Shown one piece after another: positions 54,269-61,953 of a stretch of DNA of 64,000 nt. Position 1 is the stretch's first letter, and each line of letters begins with the position of its first letter. A program made the translations under genes and the position numbers. Source of the DNA: Membranihabitans marinus. GTDB lineage: Bacteria; Bacteroidota; Bacteroidia; Chitinophagales; Saprospiraceae. Location of the stretch: positions 62,001 to 126,000 of the forward strand of contig NZ_JAHVHU010000012.1 of assembly GCF_019802045.1 (NCBI RefSeq), read 5' to 3'. Under the pieces are notes generated by a model. It saw nothing but the letters and a program-made list of their open reading frames with translations. It was not told where the DNA came from and did no database searches.

Positions 54269-55321
54269 ATGAAAATGAATGTAAAGGAGACAGGTGTTAG
54301 TTATTATGGACTAAGTTACCCAGAGCATGCGAAACGTGACTTCCAGGAAATGATTGATCATAATTGTAATGCTGTATTACTGGCATTGTCAGAGTATGAT
54401 ATAGATTTTTGGTTTCCTAATATTATTAAAATTGCAAAAGTAGCCAAGGATCTGGGTCTAAAGGTTTATCTGAATACATGGGGAATAGGAAAGTGGTTTG
54501 GAGGTGAACCACCAAGTAATTTTTTAACAAATAATACAAAGAACAGACAAGTTTCTGCCTTTACTGGAGAGCCACTTCCTGCAGCATGTTTTAATACGAA
54601 AGCTTTTCAAGACTATTTCTATAAAATTTGTGAGAAATTGGCAAAAGAAGTCGATGCTGATGGTTTCTTTTGGGATGAACCTCACTATGCATTACCAAAG
54701 AGTTATGCTTCCATCACTGGCGGCGCGGGCGATGATTGGTCGTGCCGGTGCAATGTTTGTCAAAATAAATTTCATGAGGCATATGGTTACAAGATGCCTC
54801 GTGTATTAACAAAAGAAGTTATAGCTTTCAGAGAGGACAATGCTTTGCATATTTTAGAAAATGCTGCAAACCTTATTAAGGGCATTAGACCAGAATCTAA
54901 AATAATATGCTGTGTTCATGCTACCTTGAATACATATTATGTAAAAGAAAATAGGGGATATGATGATTGGGACAAAGTGGGAGCTGTAGATGATTTTGAC
55001 GTTTTTAGCACAACTATTTTAAATTATCAATTACCAGATTCATTCTTTAAATCGATCACCCAGCGAACGATGGATATCGCTCATAAATATGATAAAGGAT
55101 CTCAACGGTGGATAATGAATTATTATCAAGAGCCAGAAGATTTAGGGAAAATCAAAGAAATTGCCCACCTGTACAATGATTTAGGCGTTGAAAGCCTTTT
55201 TGCATGGACTTACAGGGGAGGACATGGCACTGTATTGGCTGCTCCGAATGCATTAAAAATGTGGGACATGTTGGGAGAGGCTTATGGGGAAGTTTTAAAT
55301 CCGGATTACAAAATTAAATAA
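54269..55321 (+). CDS. TIM-barrel glycoside-hydrolase-like protein with CxCxxC motif
   Basis: This 350-residue protein has no signal peptide. The order ETGVSYYGLSYPEHAKRDFQEM, LGLKVYLNTWGIGKWFG, VDADGFFWDEPHY (D136-E137) is that of barrel enzymes with an Asp-Glu pair at the end of a beta strand. Directly after it, W-S-C-R-C-N-V-C-Q-N-K-F (Cys159, 161, 164) and YGYKMP form a motif known from several poorly characterised glycoside hydrolase-like families, probably a structural Zn or Fe site. The protein is cytosolic and co-transcribed (18-base gap upstream, 8 downstream). Function is inferred as glycosidase-like; an unrelated isomerase or lyase role is not excluded. ATG 54275 is an alternative start. 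Confidence 0.65.
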   Translation: MKMNVKETGVSYYGLSYPEHAKRDFQEMIDHNCNAVLLALSEYDIDFWFPNIIKIAKVAKDLGLKVYLNTWGIGKWFGGEPPSNFLTNNTKNRQVSAFTGEPLPAACFNTKAFQDYFYKICEKLAKEVDADGFFWDEPHYALPKSYASITGGAGDDWSCRCNVCQNKFHEAYGYKMPRVLTKEVIAFREDNALHILENAANLIKGIRPESKIICCVHATLNTYYVKENRGYDDWDKVGAVDDFDVFSTTILNYQLPDSFFKSITQRTMDIAHKYDKGSQRWIMNYYQEPEDLGKIKEIAHLYNDLGVESLFAWTYRGGHGTVLAAPNALKMWDMLGEAYGEVLNPDYKIK

Positions 55322-55329
55322 TATAAACT

Positions 55330-56079
55330 ATGAATGATTTAGGATATTTAGACAAAGTAACTTCTGTTATAAATAGAGTTCGTGAAGAACAAATGGACAA
55401 CATACTGAAAGGAGCTGAATTGATGGCAAAAGCAATCGAGAAAGATGAGTTAATTCATGTGTATGGAGGAGGAGGCCATACGACTTTAGTAATGGGTGAA
55501 ATATTTTTCAGGGCCGGTGGTTTGGCCAATATTAACCCAATCATGGAACCCGGATTGTCCGTATTTAATCAAGCCCTTAAGTACCTTGAGTTGGAGCGAA
55601 CTGTGAATTATGGAAGTAGTATAGTAAAATACTTTAGGATTCAACCAGGCGAAGTATTGATTATATTTCATAATATAGGTATAAATCCTGCCACCATTGA
55701 TGCTGCAATGGAGGCGAAGGAGAATGGAGCCAAAATAATTGCGGTTAGTTCATCCTATTGGCAAAATGAAATGCCAAAAGATCATGATATACGGCACCCA
55801 AACGCTAAAAATCTTTTTGATTATGCAGACGTATGCATTGATGATTATAATCCTGTCGGAGATTCAGTTATTGAGGTTAAGGGCTTAGATTCAAAGATAG
55901 GTCCCATTTCCAATATGGTAGACTTTTATATCGCCCATTTACTTGAAATTATTGCCATCCAAAAATGTGTTGAAAGGGGTGTTGAACCGCCGATTTGGGC
56001 GAGCGCGAATGCACCAGGAGGTGACGCCATTAATCAGAAATATATAGATAAATACCTGCCCAGAATTAAATATCTATAA
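55330..56079 (+). CDS. SIS-domain sugar isomerase-like protein (UPF0309-like)
   Basis: This 249-residue protein begins with a helical segment and then a SIS fold: LIHVYGGGGHTTLVMGEIFFRAGGLANINP (G46-H50, phosphosugar-binding loop), a second strand with GEVLIIFHNIGINPATIDAAMEAKENGAKIIAVSSSYWQ (Ser-rich SIS motif), and a C-terminal HLLEIIAIQKCVERG. This layout matches the UPF0309 / SIS_2 family of cytosolic proteins that bind or isomerise phosphosugars. Together with the dehydrogenase and TIM-barrel genes it supports a sugar catabolic role. The exact reaction is unknown. Confidence 0.85.
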   Translation: MNDLGYLDKVTSVINRVREEQMDNILKGAELMAKAIEKDELIHVYGGGGHTTLVMGEIFFRAGGLANINPIMEPGLSVFNQALKYLELERTVNYGSSIVKYFRIQPGEVLIIFHNIGINPATIDAAMEAKENGAKIIAVSSSYWQNEMPKDHDIRHPNAKNLFDYADVCIDDYNPVGDSVIEVKGLDSKIGPISNMVDFYIAHLLEIIAIQKCVERGVEPPIWASANAPGGDAINQKYIDKYLPRIKYL

Positions 56080-56081
56080 TT

Positions 56082-56855
56082 ATGAATACACATACTCATA
56101 GAAATAATAATGATCTACATGAATCATTAAAGATGTTATTCGACAAATACGATGTTTCCCTGTCGAATGATTTTGAATTAAGCGGTATAACAAGTGCACC
56201 AGATGTGATGCATCTTCTTCCTGGTTGGAAATTTTCGAAAGATCTAAGTGATAATTATGTGCCATTATTGCCCTGGAGATCAAATAGAAAATTTATTGAA
56301 CTGAAAAATATTGTTGAAACACAGACCATTGAAGATGTCGCATTGATGAGATTATCTTGTTACTCTATCGATCATGATCTGTGGCCTCTGAAAGCTATAC
56401 TATATAGAGAATTGGATTTGTGTGAATTTTTAAGCGGATCTAAGATTGCTACTCTCAATCATGTTGCTAATAAATCTGGAGAATGTGTAAATATAGTTGT
56501 AAAATTAGAAAATGGAGTTTTATGCAGTATCGAAATTGGGATGGACCTAACCGATAGTATTTCTATGCCACCATTAATAGAACGACATGAGATTATCGGT
56601 GCACGTGGAACGTGTAGTGATTTAGTTGTAGATACTCAAATACCACAAAGTTCAATTTATGCCTTCACTCAAAATGGGATGGAAATATATAATGATATTG
56701 ATATGGAGCTTTTTGGTTATGAACCTTTCGAAGTTGACCATATAAGATCAGCATTTCAAGCTTACCAGCATCCTGAGGTAGTCAGTGAATCGATATTACA
56801 ACACGTGCATTTATACTTTCTGATGGAAGGCGTGATGGAAACTTTACCAAATTAG
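56082..56855 (+). CDS. Free-standing Gfo/Idh/MocA C-terminal-like domain
   Basis: This 257-residue protein has no Rossmann GxGxxG part. From about residue 75 its pattern resembles the C-terminal alpha/beta domain of Gfo/Idh/MocA dehydrogenases: VNIVVKLENGVLCSIEIGMDLTDS, then ERHEIIGARGTCSDLVVDTQIPQSSIYAF (the edge of the sheet with the GxRGxxxD turn), then a helix region (FEVDHIRSAFQAYQHPEVVSE). The resemblance is by eye, and I do not recognise the family with confidence. It could be an accessory subunit of the dehydrogenase encoded 11 bases downstream. No secretion signal is seen. Confidence 0.5.
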   Translation: MNTHTHRNNNDLHESLKMLFDKYDVSLSNDFELSGITSAPDVMHLLPGWKFSKDLSDNYVPLLPWRSNRKFIELKNIVETQTIEDVALMRLSCYSIDHDLWPLKAILYRELDLCEFLSGSKIATLNHVANKSGECVNIVVKLENGVLCSIEIGMDLTDSISMPPLIERHEIIGARGTCSDLVVDTQIPQSSIYAFTQNGMEIYNDIDMELFGYEPFEVDHIRSAFQAYQHPEVVSESILQHVHLYFLMEGVMETLPN

Positions 56856-56866
56856 TATTATAGGAA

Positions 56867-57943
56867 ATGGAACCAATTAGAATTGCAATTTTGTCATTAA
56901 CACATGGCCATACCCGAAAATATTATCAAACTTTATTAGATAACAAAAACTTTGAGTGGGTAGCTGTTTCCGCTGAAAATGAAACGGTTAGAGAGAATTT
57001 TATTAGTTTGAATAATTCTATCCCTTGCTATAGTAGCGAAGAGGAAATGTTTGAAAAACATCCCGAAATCGAAGCAGTTGTTATGGCATCAGCCAATAAT
57101 AGGCATTTAGAACAATTTATTATGTGCGCAGAAAGAGGGATACATATCTTGTGTATGAAAATTCCCACATTCAATATGGAAGAGTACGAGGAAATGATTG
57201 CTCTAGTTGAAGATTCTGGGATAGTATGTCAGGTTGAACTTGAATTGCATTATAACCCTGTCGTCCGACGCTTAAAAGAGTTATACAGGCAAGGTGCGAT
57301 TGGGGAATTATCCTCTTTTAACGCAACGAATATCACTTTATCGCCAGTTTGGGCTTTTCCCTGGCAGGGGAATCCGGAAAAAAGTTATGGAGAGAGAGTC
57401 CCTCTAAAGGAAGGAGATAACCGGTTCAGAGGAGGCTGTTTGTCGGACCATCCACATGTTTTTGATCTTATTAGGTGGTTTACTAAGAGTGAATTTGAAA
57501 CGGTTTATGCAGAAGTGGGGCCAAACCTTAGAAAAGACCTCGAGGTGGAAGATACCATGATCGTTAATGGAAAAATGAAAGATGGTACAATCTTTTTATT
57601 TGATCCCTCATGGTCTCGTATGGAAGAAAGATTATCAATTCCGGGGCCTGGTTGGGAGATCCATCCAAAAAGGATGGAAGTTAATATTTCAATGAGGGGA
57701 GATGAAGGGGCCATAATGGCTGATTGTTTTGGGCCCAATGTATATCATAACGGAGCACCCAACGATAGGTACACGGTTCAGTACACATATTTCGATGAGT
57801 GGATTGGAATGATGGATGAATTTGTTGATTGCATAAGAAATGGAAATGAACCAAAAATTAATTTAAGGTGGCATAAGAAAACTATTGACGTGATGAATGC
57901 CTGTTATGACAGTATTTCAACGTCTTCTCCGGTTGAGTTATGA
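56867..57943 (+). CDS. Gfo/Idh/MocA-family oxidoreductase
   Basis: This 358-residue protein has a Rossmann N-terminus (IRIAILSLTHGHTRKYYQTLLDNKNFEWVAVSAE) and a middle block where the usual EKP is CMKIPTF (about 100): the Lys is kept, Glu is lost. The substrate side has GGCLSDHPHVFDLIRWF, with the catalytic Asp and His in the family order. It uses NAD(P) to oxidise or reduce a sugar or inositol-type compound in the cytosol. It follows the free-standing C-terminal-like protein. It is longer than the copy at 15506 and differs in the EKP motif and in GGCLSD..H, so the substrates differ. Confidence 0.88.
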   Translation: MEPIRIAILSLTHGHTRKYYQTLLDNKNFEWVAVSAENETVRENFISLNNSIPCYSSEEEMFEKHPEIEAVVMASANNRHLEQFIMCAERGIHILCMKIPTFNMEEYEEMIALVEDSGIVCQVELELHYNPVVRRLKELYRQGAIGELSSFNATNITLSPVWAFPWQGNPEKSYGERVPLKEGDNRFRGGCLSDHPHVFDLIRWFTKSEFETVYAEVGPNLRKDLEVEDTMIVNGKMKDGTIFLFDPSWSRMEERLSIPGPGWEIHPKRMEVNISMRGDEGAIMADCFGPNVYHNGAPNDRYTVQYTYFDEWIGMMDEFVDCIRNGNEPKINLRWHKKTIDVMNACYDSISTSSPVEL

Positions 57944-58160
57944 GGAATACATTTACAGTTTACTCTATTATAATTTTCTGTTCAAAAGAAGAAGTTAAAG
58001 CAGGACCGTTTTTATAGAATAGATCTTTTGAATAAGATTCCATAGCTGTTTATGCCGATGTTTAGTGCAAACGAAAAATTTGCACCTTAATAGCAAGTGC
58101 CTTATTTTCTCATTGATCTCTAGGTTTTTAAATATTTTAAAATTAAAACTATTTATTAAT
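57944..58160 (+). other. Intergenic region before exported TIM-barrel paralogue
   Basis: This 217-base AT-rich gap breaks the otherwise tight operon, so an internal promoter is possible. The open frame extending upstream to 58065 is not considered coding. No hairpin is seen. Confidence 0.4.
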
Positions 58161-59267
58161 ATGTACAATCGAAGGAAGTTTATTAAAGATATTGCAGTAG
58201 CTAGTTCCATAGCAACTTCACCATTCCCGGCATCATTTATTAAAAATCGCTTTACATCTTCACAGGATAAGATATGGGCGTGTTTGTTACACTTAAGTTT
58301 TAATATGTGGGAGGAATATATCTCTCCTCACCGACCATTCCGTGGGTATCGACCTAACTTACAGTTCAGTGAAGCTCTGTGGAATAAGGCGTTGCATGAG
58401 ATGGCTGATCAAGGACTTAACATGGTGGTTATTGACTTGGGAGATGGAGTGAAATATGAATCTTATCCGGATATTGCAGTGAATAATGCCTGGTCGGTAG
58501 ATAAATTAAAATCCGAGCTGACTAAAGCACGGAAACTTGGATTAGAACCCATCCCTAAATTAAACTTTTCGGCTGGTCATGACACGTGGATGGGCGTGTA
58601 TGGCCGAATGGTTTCAACAGAGCCTTACTATGAATTCTGTAGTAATATCATCAAGGAGGTATCAGATATATTTGATCAACCAAGATTATTTCATCTTGGA
58701 TTGGACGAAGAAACCTTTAGTCATCAATCTCGTCAAAAACATATCGTAATTCGCCAGAGGGATGCATGGTGGAAGGATTTTTATTTTTTAGTTGAAGAAG
58801 TTGAAAAAAATAATTCCAGAGCATGGATTTGGCCGGATTACTTTCTTTGGAATGAACCGGAAATGTTTTTTAAGCGAATGCCGAAATCGGTGGTGCAAAG
58901 TAATTGGTACTATGGTGATGATTTTTCTTTAAAAGGTAGAGCACCAGAAGGGACTCCCAAAGTATATTACAATAAGGAAAACAAAAACAAGATATATGAT
59001 AGTTATAGCTTAGCATATTTGGATATAGATGCACATGGATATGATCAAATACCCACCGGTAGCTTTCATACAAATAATGCTACTAATATTGGCAGAACGG
59101 TTGAATTCAGTAAAGAACATATATCGGACGACAAATTATTAGGATTTTTACAAACTATATGGAAACCGACTATTGAAGATTCTGATAGACATTCTGATAT
59201 GCGTTATGAAGATAGAATTATAAAAGGAATAGACTTGATTGGCGAGGCTAAGAAAAAGTACTACTGA
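58161..59267 (+). CDS. TIM-barrel protein of GH20-like appearance, exported (Tat) paralogue
   Basis: The ATG at 58161 starts a twin-arginine signal (MYNRRKFIKDIAVASSIATSPF), giving 368 residues; the frame opens 32 codons earlier with no signal. The core aligns with the protein at 53279: KIWACLLHLSFNMW, EMADQGLNMVVIDLGD, LGLEPIPKLNFSAGHDTWMG, RLFHLGLDEET (D182-E183), PKSVVQSNWYYGDDF and GYDQIPTGSFH. An insert of about 25 residues (TPKVYYNKENKNKIYDS) is specific to this copy. It should be folded and possibly metal- or cofactor-dependent before export to the periplasm. A glycosidase-like role is inferred. Confidence 0.7.
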   Translation: MYNRRKFIKDIAVASSIATSPFPASFIKNRFTSSQDKIWACLLHLSFNMWEEYISPHRPFRGYRPNLQFSEALWNKALHEMADQGLNMVVIDLGDGVKYESYPDIAVNNAWSVDKLKSELTKARKLGLEPIPKLNFSAGHDTWMGVYGRMVSTEPYYEFCSNIIKEVSDIFDQPRLFHLGLDEETFSHQSRQKHIVIRQRDAWWKDFYFLVEEVEKNNSRAWIWPDYFLWNEPEMFFKRMPKSVVQSNWYYGDDFSLKGRAPEGTPKVYYNKENKNKIYDSYSLAYLDIDAHGYDQIPTGSFHTNNATNIGRTVEFSKEHISDDKLLGFLQTIWKPTIEDSDRHSDMRYEDRIIKGIDLIGEAKKKYY

Positions 59268-59290
59268 TTATAAATTAATGTGGTCAACTT

Positions 59291-61120
59291 ATGAGTCTTA
59301 GTCAACTGGATTGGTTAGTTATAATACTATTTTTAATTGTTCTGGCGATAATCGGATTCGTTAGTGGTCGTGGAGCTGGTAAAAACACTGAAAGCTATTT
59401 TCTTTCAGGGAGGAATACACCCTGGTGGTTATTGGGGATTTCTATGGTTGCGACAACGTTTTCTTTAGGGACACCAAATTTAGTTGCCGATATTGTGCGT
59501 ACTGGTGGGGTAGAAAAGAATTGGTTGTGGTGGTCTTTTTTGTTAACAGGGCTATTGACAGTTTTTGTATATGCAAAACTATGGAATAGATCAAAGATTC
59601 TAACAGATTTAGAATTTTACGAAATTAGGTATAGCGGAAAGGCCGCTGCTTTCTTAAGAGGGTTCAGAGCTATATATTTGGGACTATTCTTTAATATTTT
59701 GGTTTTGGCGAGTGCATCATTAGCATTCATTAAAATTTCCTCGATTATGCTGGGCATAAATCCTGTTATGCCGTTAATTATCGTCGGTTTAATTGTGACG
59801 ATTTACAGTACAATAGGCGGCTTAAAGTCCGTTTTATGGACTGATTTGTTTCAATTTTCTTTTGCTATAGGAGGATCCATTTATGCTGCGATTTCTATTA
59901 TTAATTCTCCAGAAATTGGGGGTCTGTCTAATTTTATGGATCATGAGTCCATAGTATCCAAGCTCTCTTTCATACCTGACTTTTCAAATCCCTATAATGC
60001 ATTAATAGTATTTATAATTCCAATAACTATTCAATGGTGGGCTGCCTGGTATCCGGGATCTGAGCCTGGAGGAGGTGGATACATAGCCCAACGCATGCTG
60101 GCGGCTAAATCAGAAAAAGGTGCGACTGCAGCTACCTTACTTTTTAACTTTTTTCATTATGCCATCAGACCCTGGCCCTGGATACTGGTGGGTCTCGGTT
60201 CTCTCGTCATATATCCTGATATACAATCTATGATCCAGGATTACCCTAATGTTCCTGTCCAATACATTAAAAATGATTTTGCCTATCCGGCCATGTTAAA
60301 ACGATTTTTACCCACAGGCGTACTTGGGTTAGTATTCGCTTCCTTAATAGCGGCTTATATGTCAACAGTATCGACCCAAATTAATTGGGGTGCTTCGTAT
60401 CTTGTCAATGATTTTTACTGCCGGTTTTTGAATAAAAGTGCTACAGAACCTAGAAAAGTCTTGGTCGGGAGAATAGTTACTGTGATTTTAGTGGTGGTAT
60501 CCACCATTCTTGCCCTATACTTAAAGAATGCTCTTCAAGTATTTCAGTATATGCTTATGATAGGAGCTGGAACTGGGTTACTTTACATATTACGATGGTT
60601 TTGGTGGAGAATAAATGCGTGGTCAGAAATAGCAGCGATGTTGGGTGCACTAATTGGTTCATTGGTAGTAATAATTATAGAAAGCTATTATTTTGTTGAC
60701 TTAAGTGATGTAAATGGTCAGACTATTCTAGGGTTTGAATTGACATTAAGCTTATGGGATTCCTTGAAATTTGTTTTCATCGTAGTTTTCACTACCGCAT
60801 TGTGGTTAATAGTTACTTTATGCACCAAGCCTAGTGAGAATAGTGTGCTAAAGAAGTTTTACCTGAGGACCAAGCCGGGTGGACCTGGTTGGAAAACATT
60901 TTTGAGAAGAATAGATATGGAAGACTCTGAAATATATAGTGAAAAATGGTCTGTCCCAGTCGGTTTATTATGTATGAGTTTGGGATGCATTTCAATTTAT
61001 TCATGTCTTTTTTCTATTGGGAATTTCCTATATGGCAATTATTTGATTGGGTTCTTGCTATTGACATTATCTGTTGCCTCGGGATATGCAATTACCAGAT
61101 TTTGGAACCGGCTTTTTTAA
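59291..61120 (+). CDS. Sodium:solute symporter (SSS family)
   Basis: This 609-residue protein has about 13-14 hydrophobic helices and the SSS signature at the start: DWLVIILFLIVLAIIGFVSGRGAGKNTESYFLSGRNTPWWLLGISMVATTFSLGTPN is the usual sequence (positions 7-65), and the AYMSTVSTQINWGASYLVNDFY block is typical. It imports a solute with Na+ across the inner membrane. The family covers sugars, sialic acids, amino acids and others; genomic context points to the sugar released by the TIM-barrel enzymes. It lies 23 bases after the exported enzyme gene and 24 bases before the next. Confidence 0.93.
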   Translation: MSLSQLDWLVIILFLIVLAIIGFVSGRGAGKNTESYFLSGRNTPWWLLGISMVATTFSLGTPNLVADIVRTGGVEKNWLWWSFLLTGLLTVFVYAKLWNRSKILTDLEFYEIRYSGKAAAFLRGFRAIYLGLFFNILVLASASLAFIKISSIMLGINPVMPLIIVGLIVTIYSTIGGLKSVLWTDLFQFSFAIGGSIYAAISIINSPEIGGLSNFMDHESIVSKLSFIPDFSNPYNALIVFIIPITIQWWAAWYPGSEPGGGGYIAQRMLAAKSEKGATAATLLFNFFHYAIRPWPWILVGLGSLVIYPDIQSMIQDYPNVPVQYIKNDFAYPAMLKRFLPTGVLGLVFASLIAAYMSTVSTQINWGASYLVNDFYCRFLNKSATEPRKVLVGRIVTVILVVVSTILALYLKNALQVFQYMLMIGAGTGLLYILRWFWWRINAWSEIAAMLGALIGSLVVIIIESYYFVDLSDVNGQTILGFELTLSLWDSLKFVFIVVFTTALWLIVTLCTKPSENSVLKKFYLRTKPGGPGWKTFLRRIDMEDSEIYSEKWSVPVGLLCMSLGCISIYSCLFSIGNFLYGNYLIGFLLLTLSVASGYAITRFWNRLF

Positions 61121-61144
61121 TTGGTTGATACAAAATAATAAATC

Positions 61145-61951
61145 ATGATAGATAGAAGGATATTTCGGTTAATGTTACTTGTTGCGTTTTGTTGTTATGC
61201 TTGGGTCTCTGAAGGTCAGGACGTATCATTTCCTTCCAGTGATAAAAAATACTTTCAATTAAAGCCAGGATCAATTGGTTCAAACCTTTATAGTGTAGAA
61301 TTATTTTCTGATATAGACACTTCATGGGAAAAGTGGAAATTGAGAGGTTATTCTTTTGGATTTGATCCGGATAAAACTCCGATGTACACTTCAGTAAATG
61401 GGATATTAAGCACCCCTTATATGATCCAGGTAAGAGGGAATGAAAATGAAACGAATAAAAAGCGATGGGGGTTTCATATTTTCGAAGGGTATGCTAATGA
61501 TGACAAATCAAGATTAACAATGCTTGTCAATAAACATGTTGAGATGAATAAACCAGTTGCAGAGATATATTACTATGGAACGGCGTATAATCATTCCACT
61601 ACCGCATATAATTGGATCCGGATAGGATCTGACGTAAAAAATCACTCCTATATGTTTAGCCGGGATAAAGCAGTTTTTTATGGCTCACTAAAACTCAAAA
61701 ATGCTTTTACACTTGGAAACATTGGAGCTGAGAACTTACGGATGGATAAACCGGAAGGGGATGACGAAAGTAATGCTAAAGAGAGCGCCAAACATGTAAA
61801 TTTTATTGAATTGAAAAACTCCACAGATGGCACCATCTTTTATGATAGTGATAACCATATGGTTGTTATTAAAATACAAGGCAAATGGATGAAGTTAAAA
61901 GTGGAGGAATTACCTGAAGGTATTGATTATGAATTTGCTGAAGATCAATAA
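61145..61951 (+). CDS. Secreted protein of unknown function, beta-rich
   Basis: This 268-residue protein has a signal peptide (RLMLLVAFCCYAWVSEGQ, about 8-25). The body has aromatic beta-strand patterns (WEKWKLRGYSFGFD, KKRWGFHIFEGYAND, MNKPVAEIYYYGTAYNHS) and a distinct C-terminal block (KNSTDGTIFYDSDNHMVVIKIQGKWMKLKVEELPEG), similar to the end of secreted Bacteroidota tail-like or beta-helix proteins. I do not recognise the family. The product might bind glycan in the periplasm or at the surface. It lies between the symporter and the DUF4838 gene in the operon. Confidence 0.7.
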   Translation: MIDRRIFRLMLLVAFCCYAWVSEGQDVSFPSSDKKYFQLKPGSIGSNLYSVELFSDIDTSWEKWKLRGYSFGFDPDKTPMYTSVNGILSTPYMIQVRGNENETNKKRWGFHIFEGYANDDKSRLTMLVNKHVEMNKPVAEIYYYGTAYNHSTTAYNWIRIGSDVKNHSYMFSRDKAVFYGSLKLKNAFTLGNIGAENLRMDKPEGDDESNAKESAKHVNFIELKNSTDGTIFYDSDNHMVVIKIQGKWMKLKVEELPEGIDYEFAEDQ

Positions 61952-61953
61952 TT

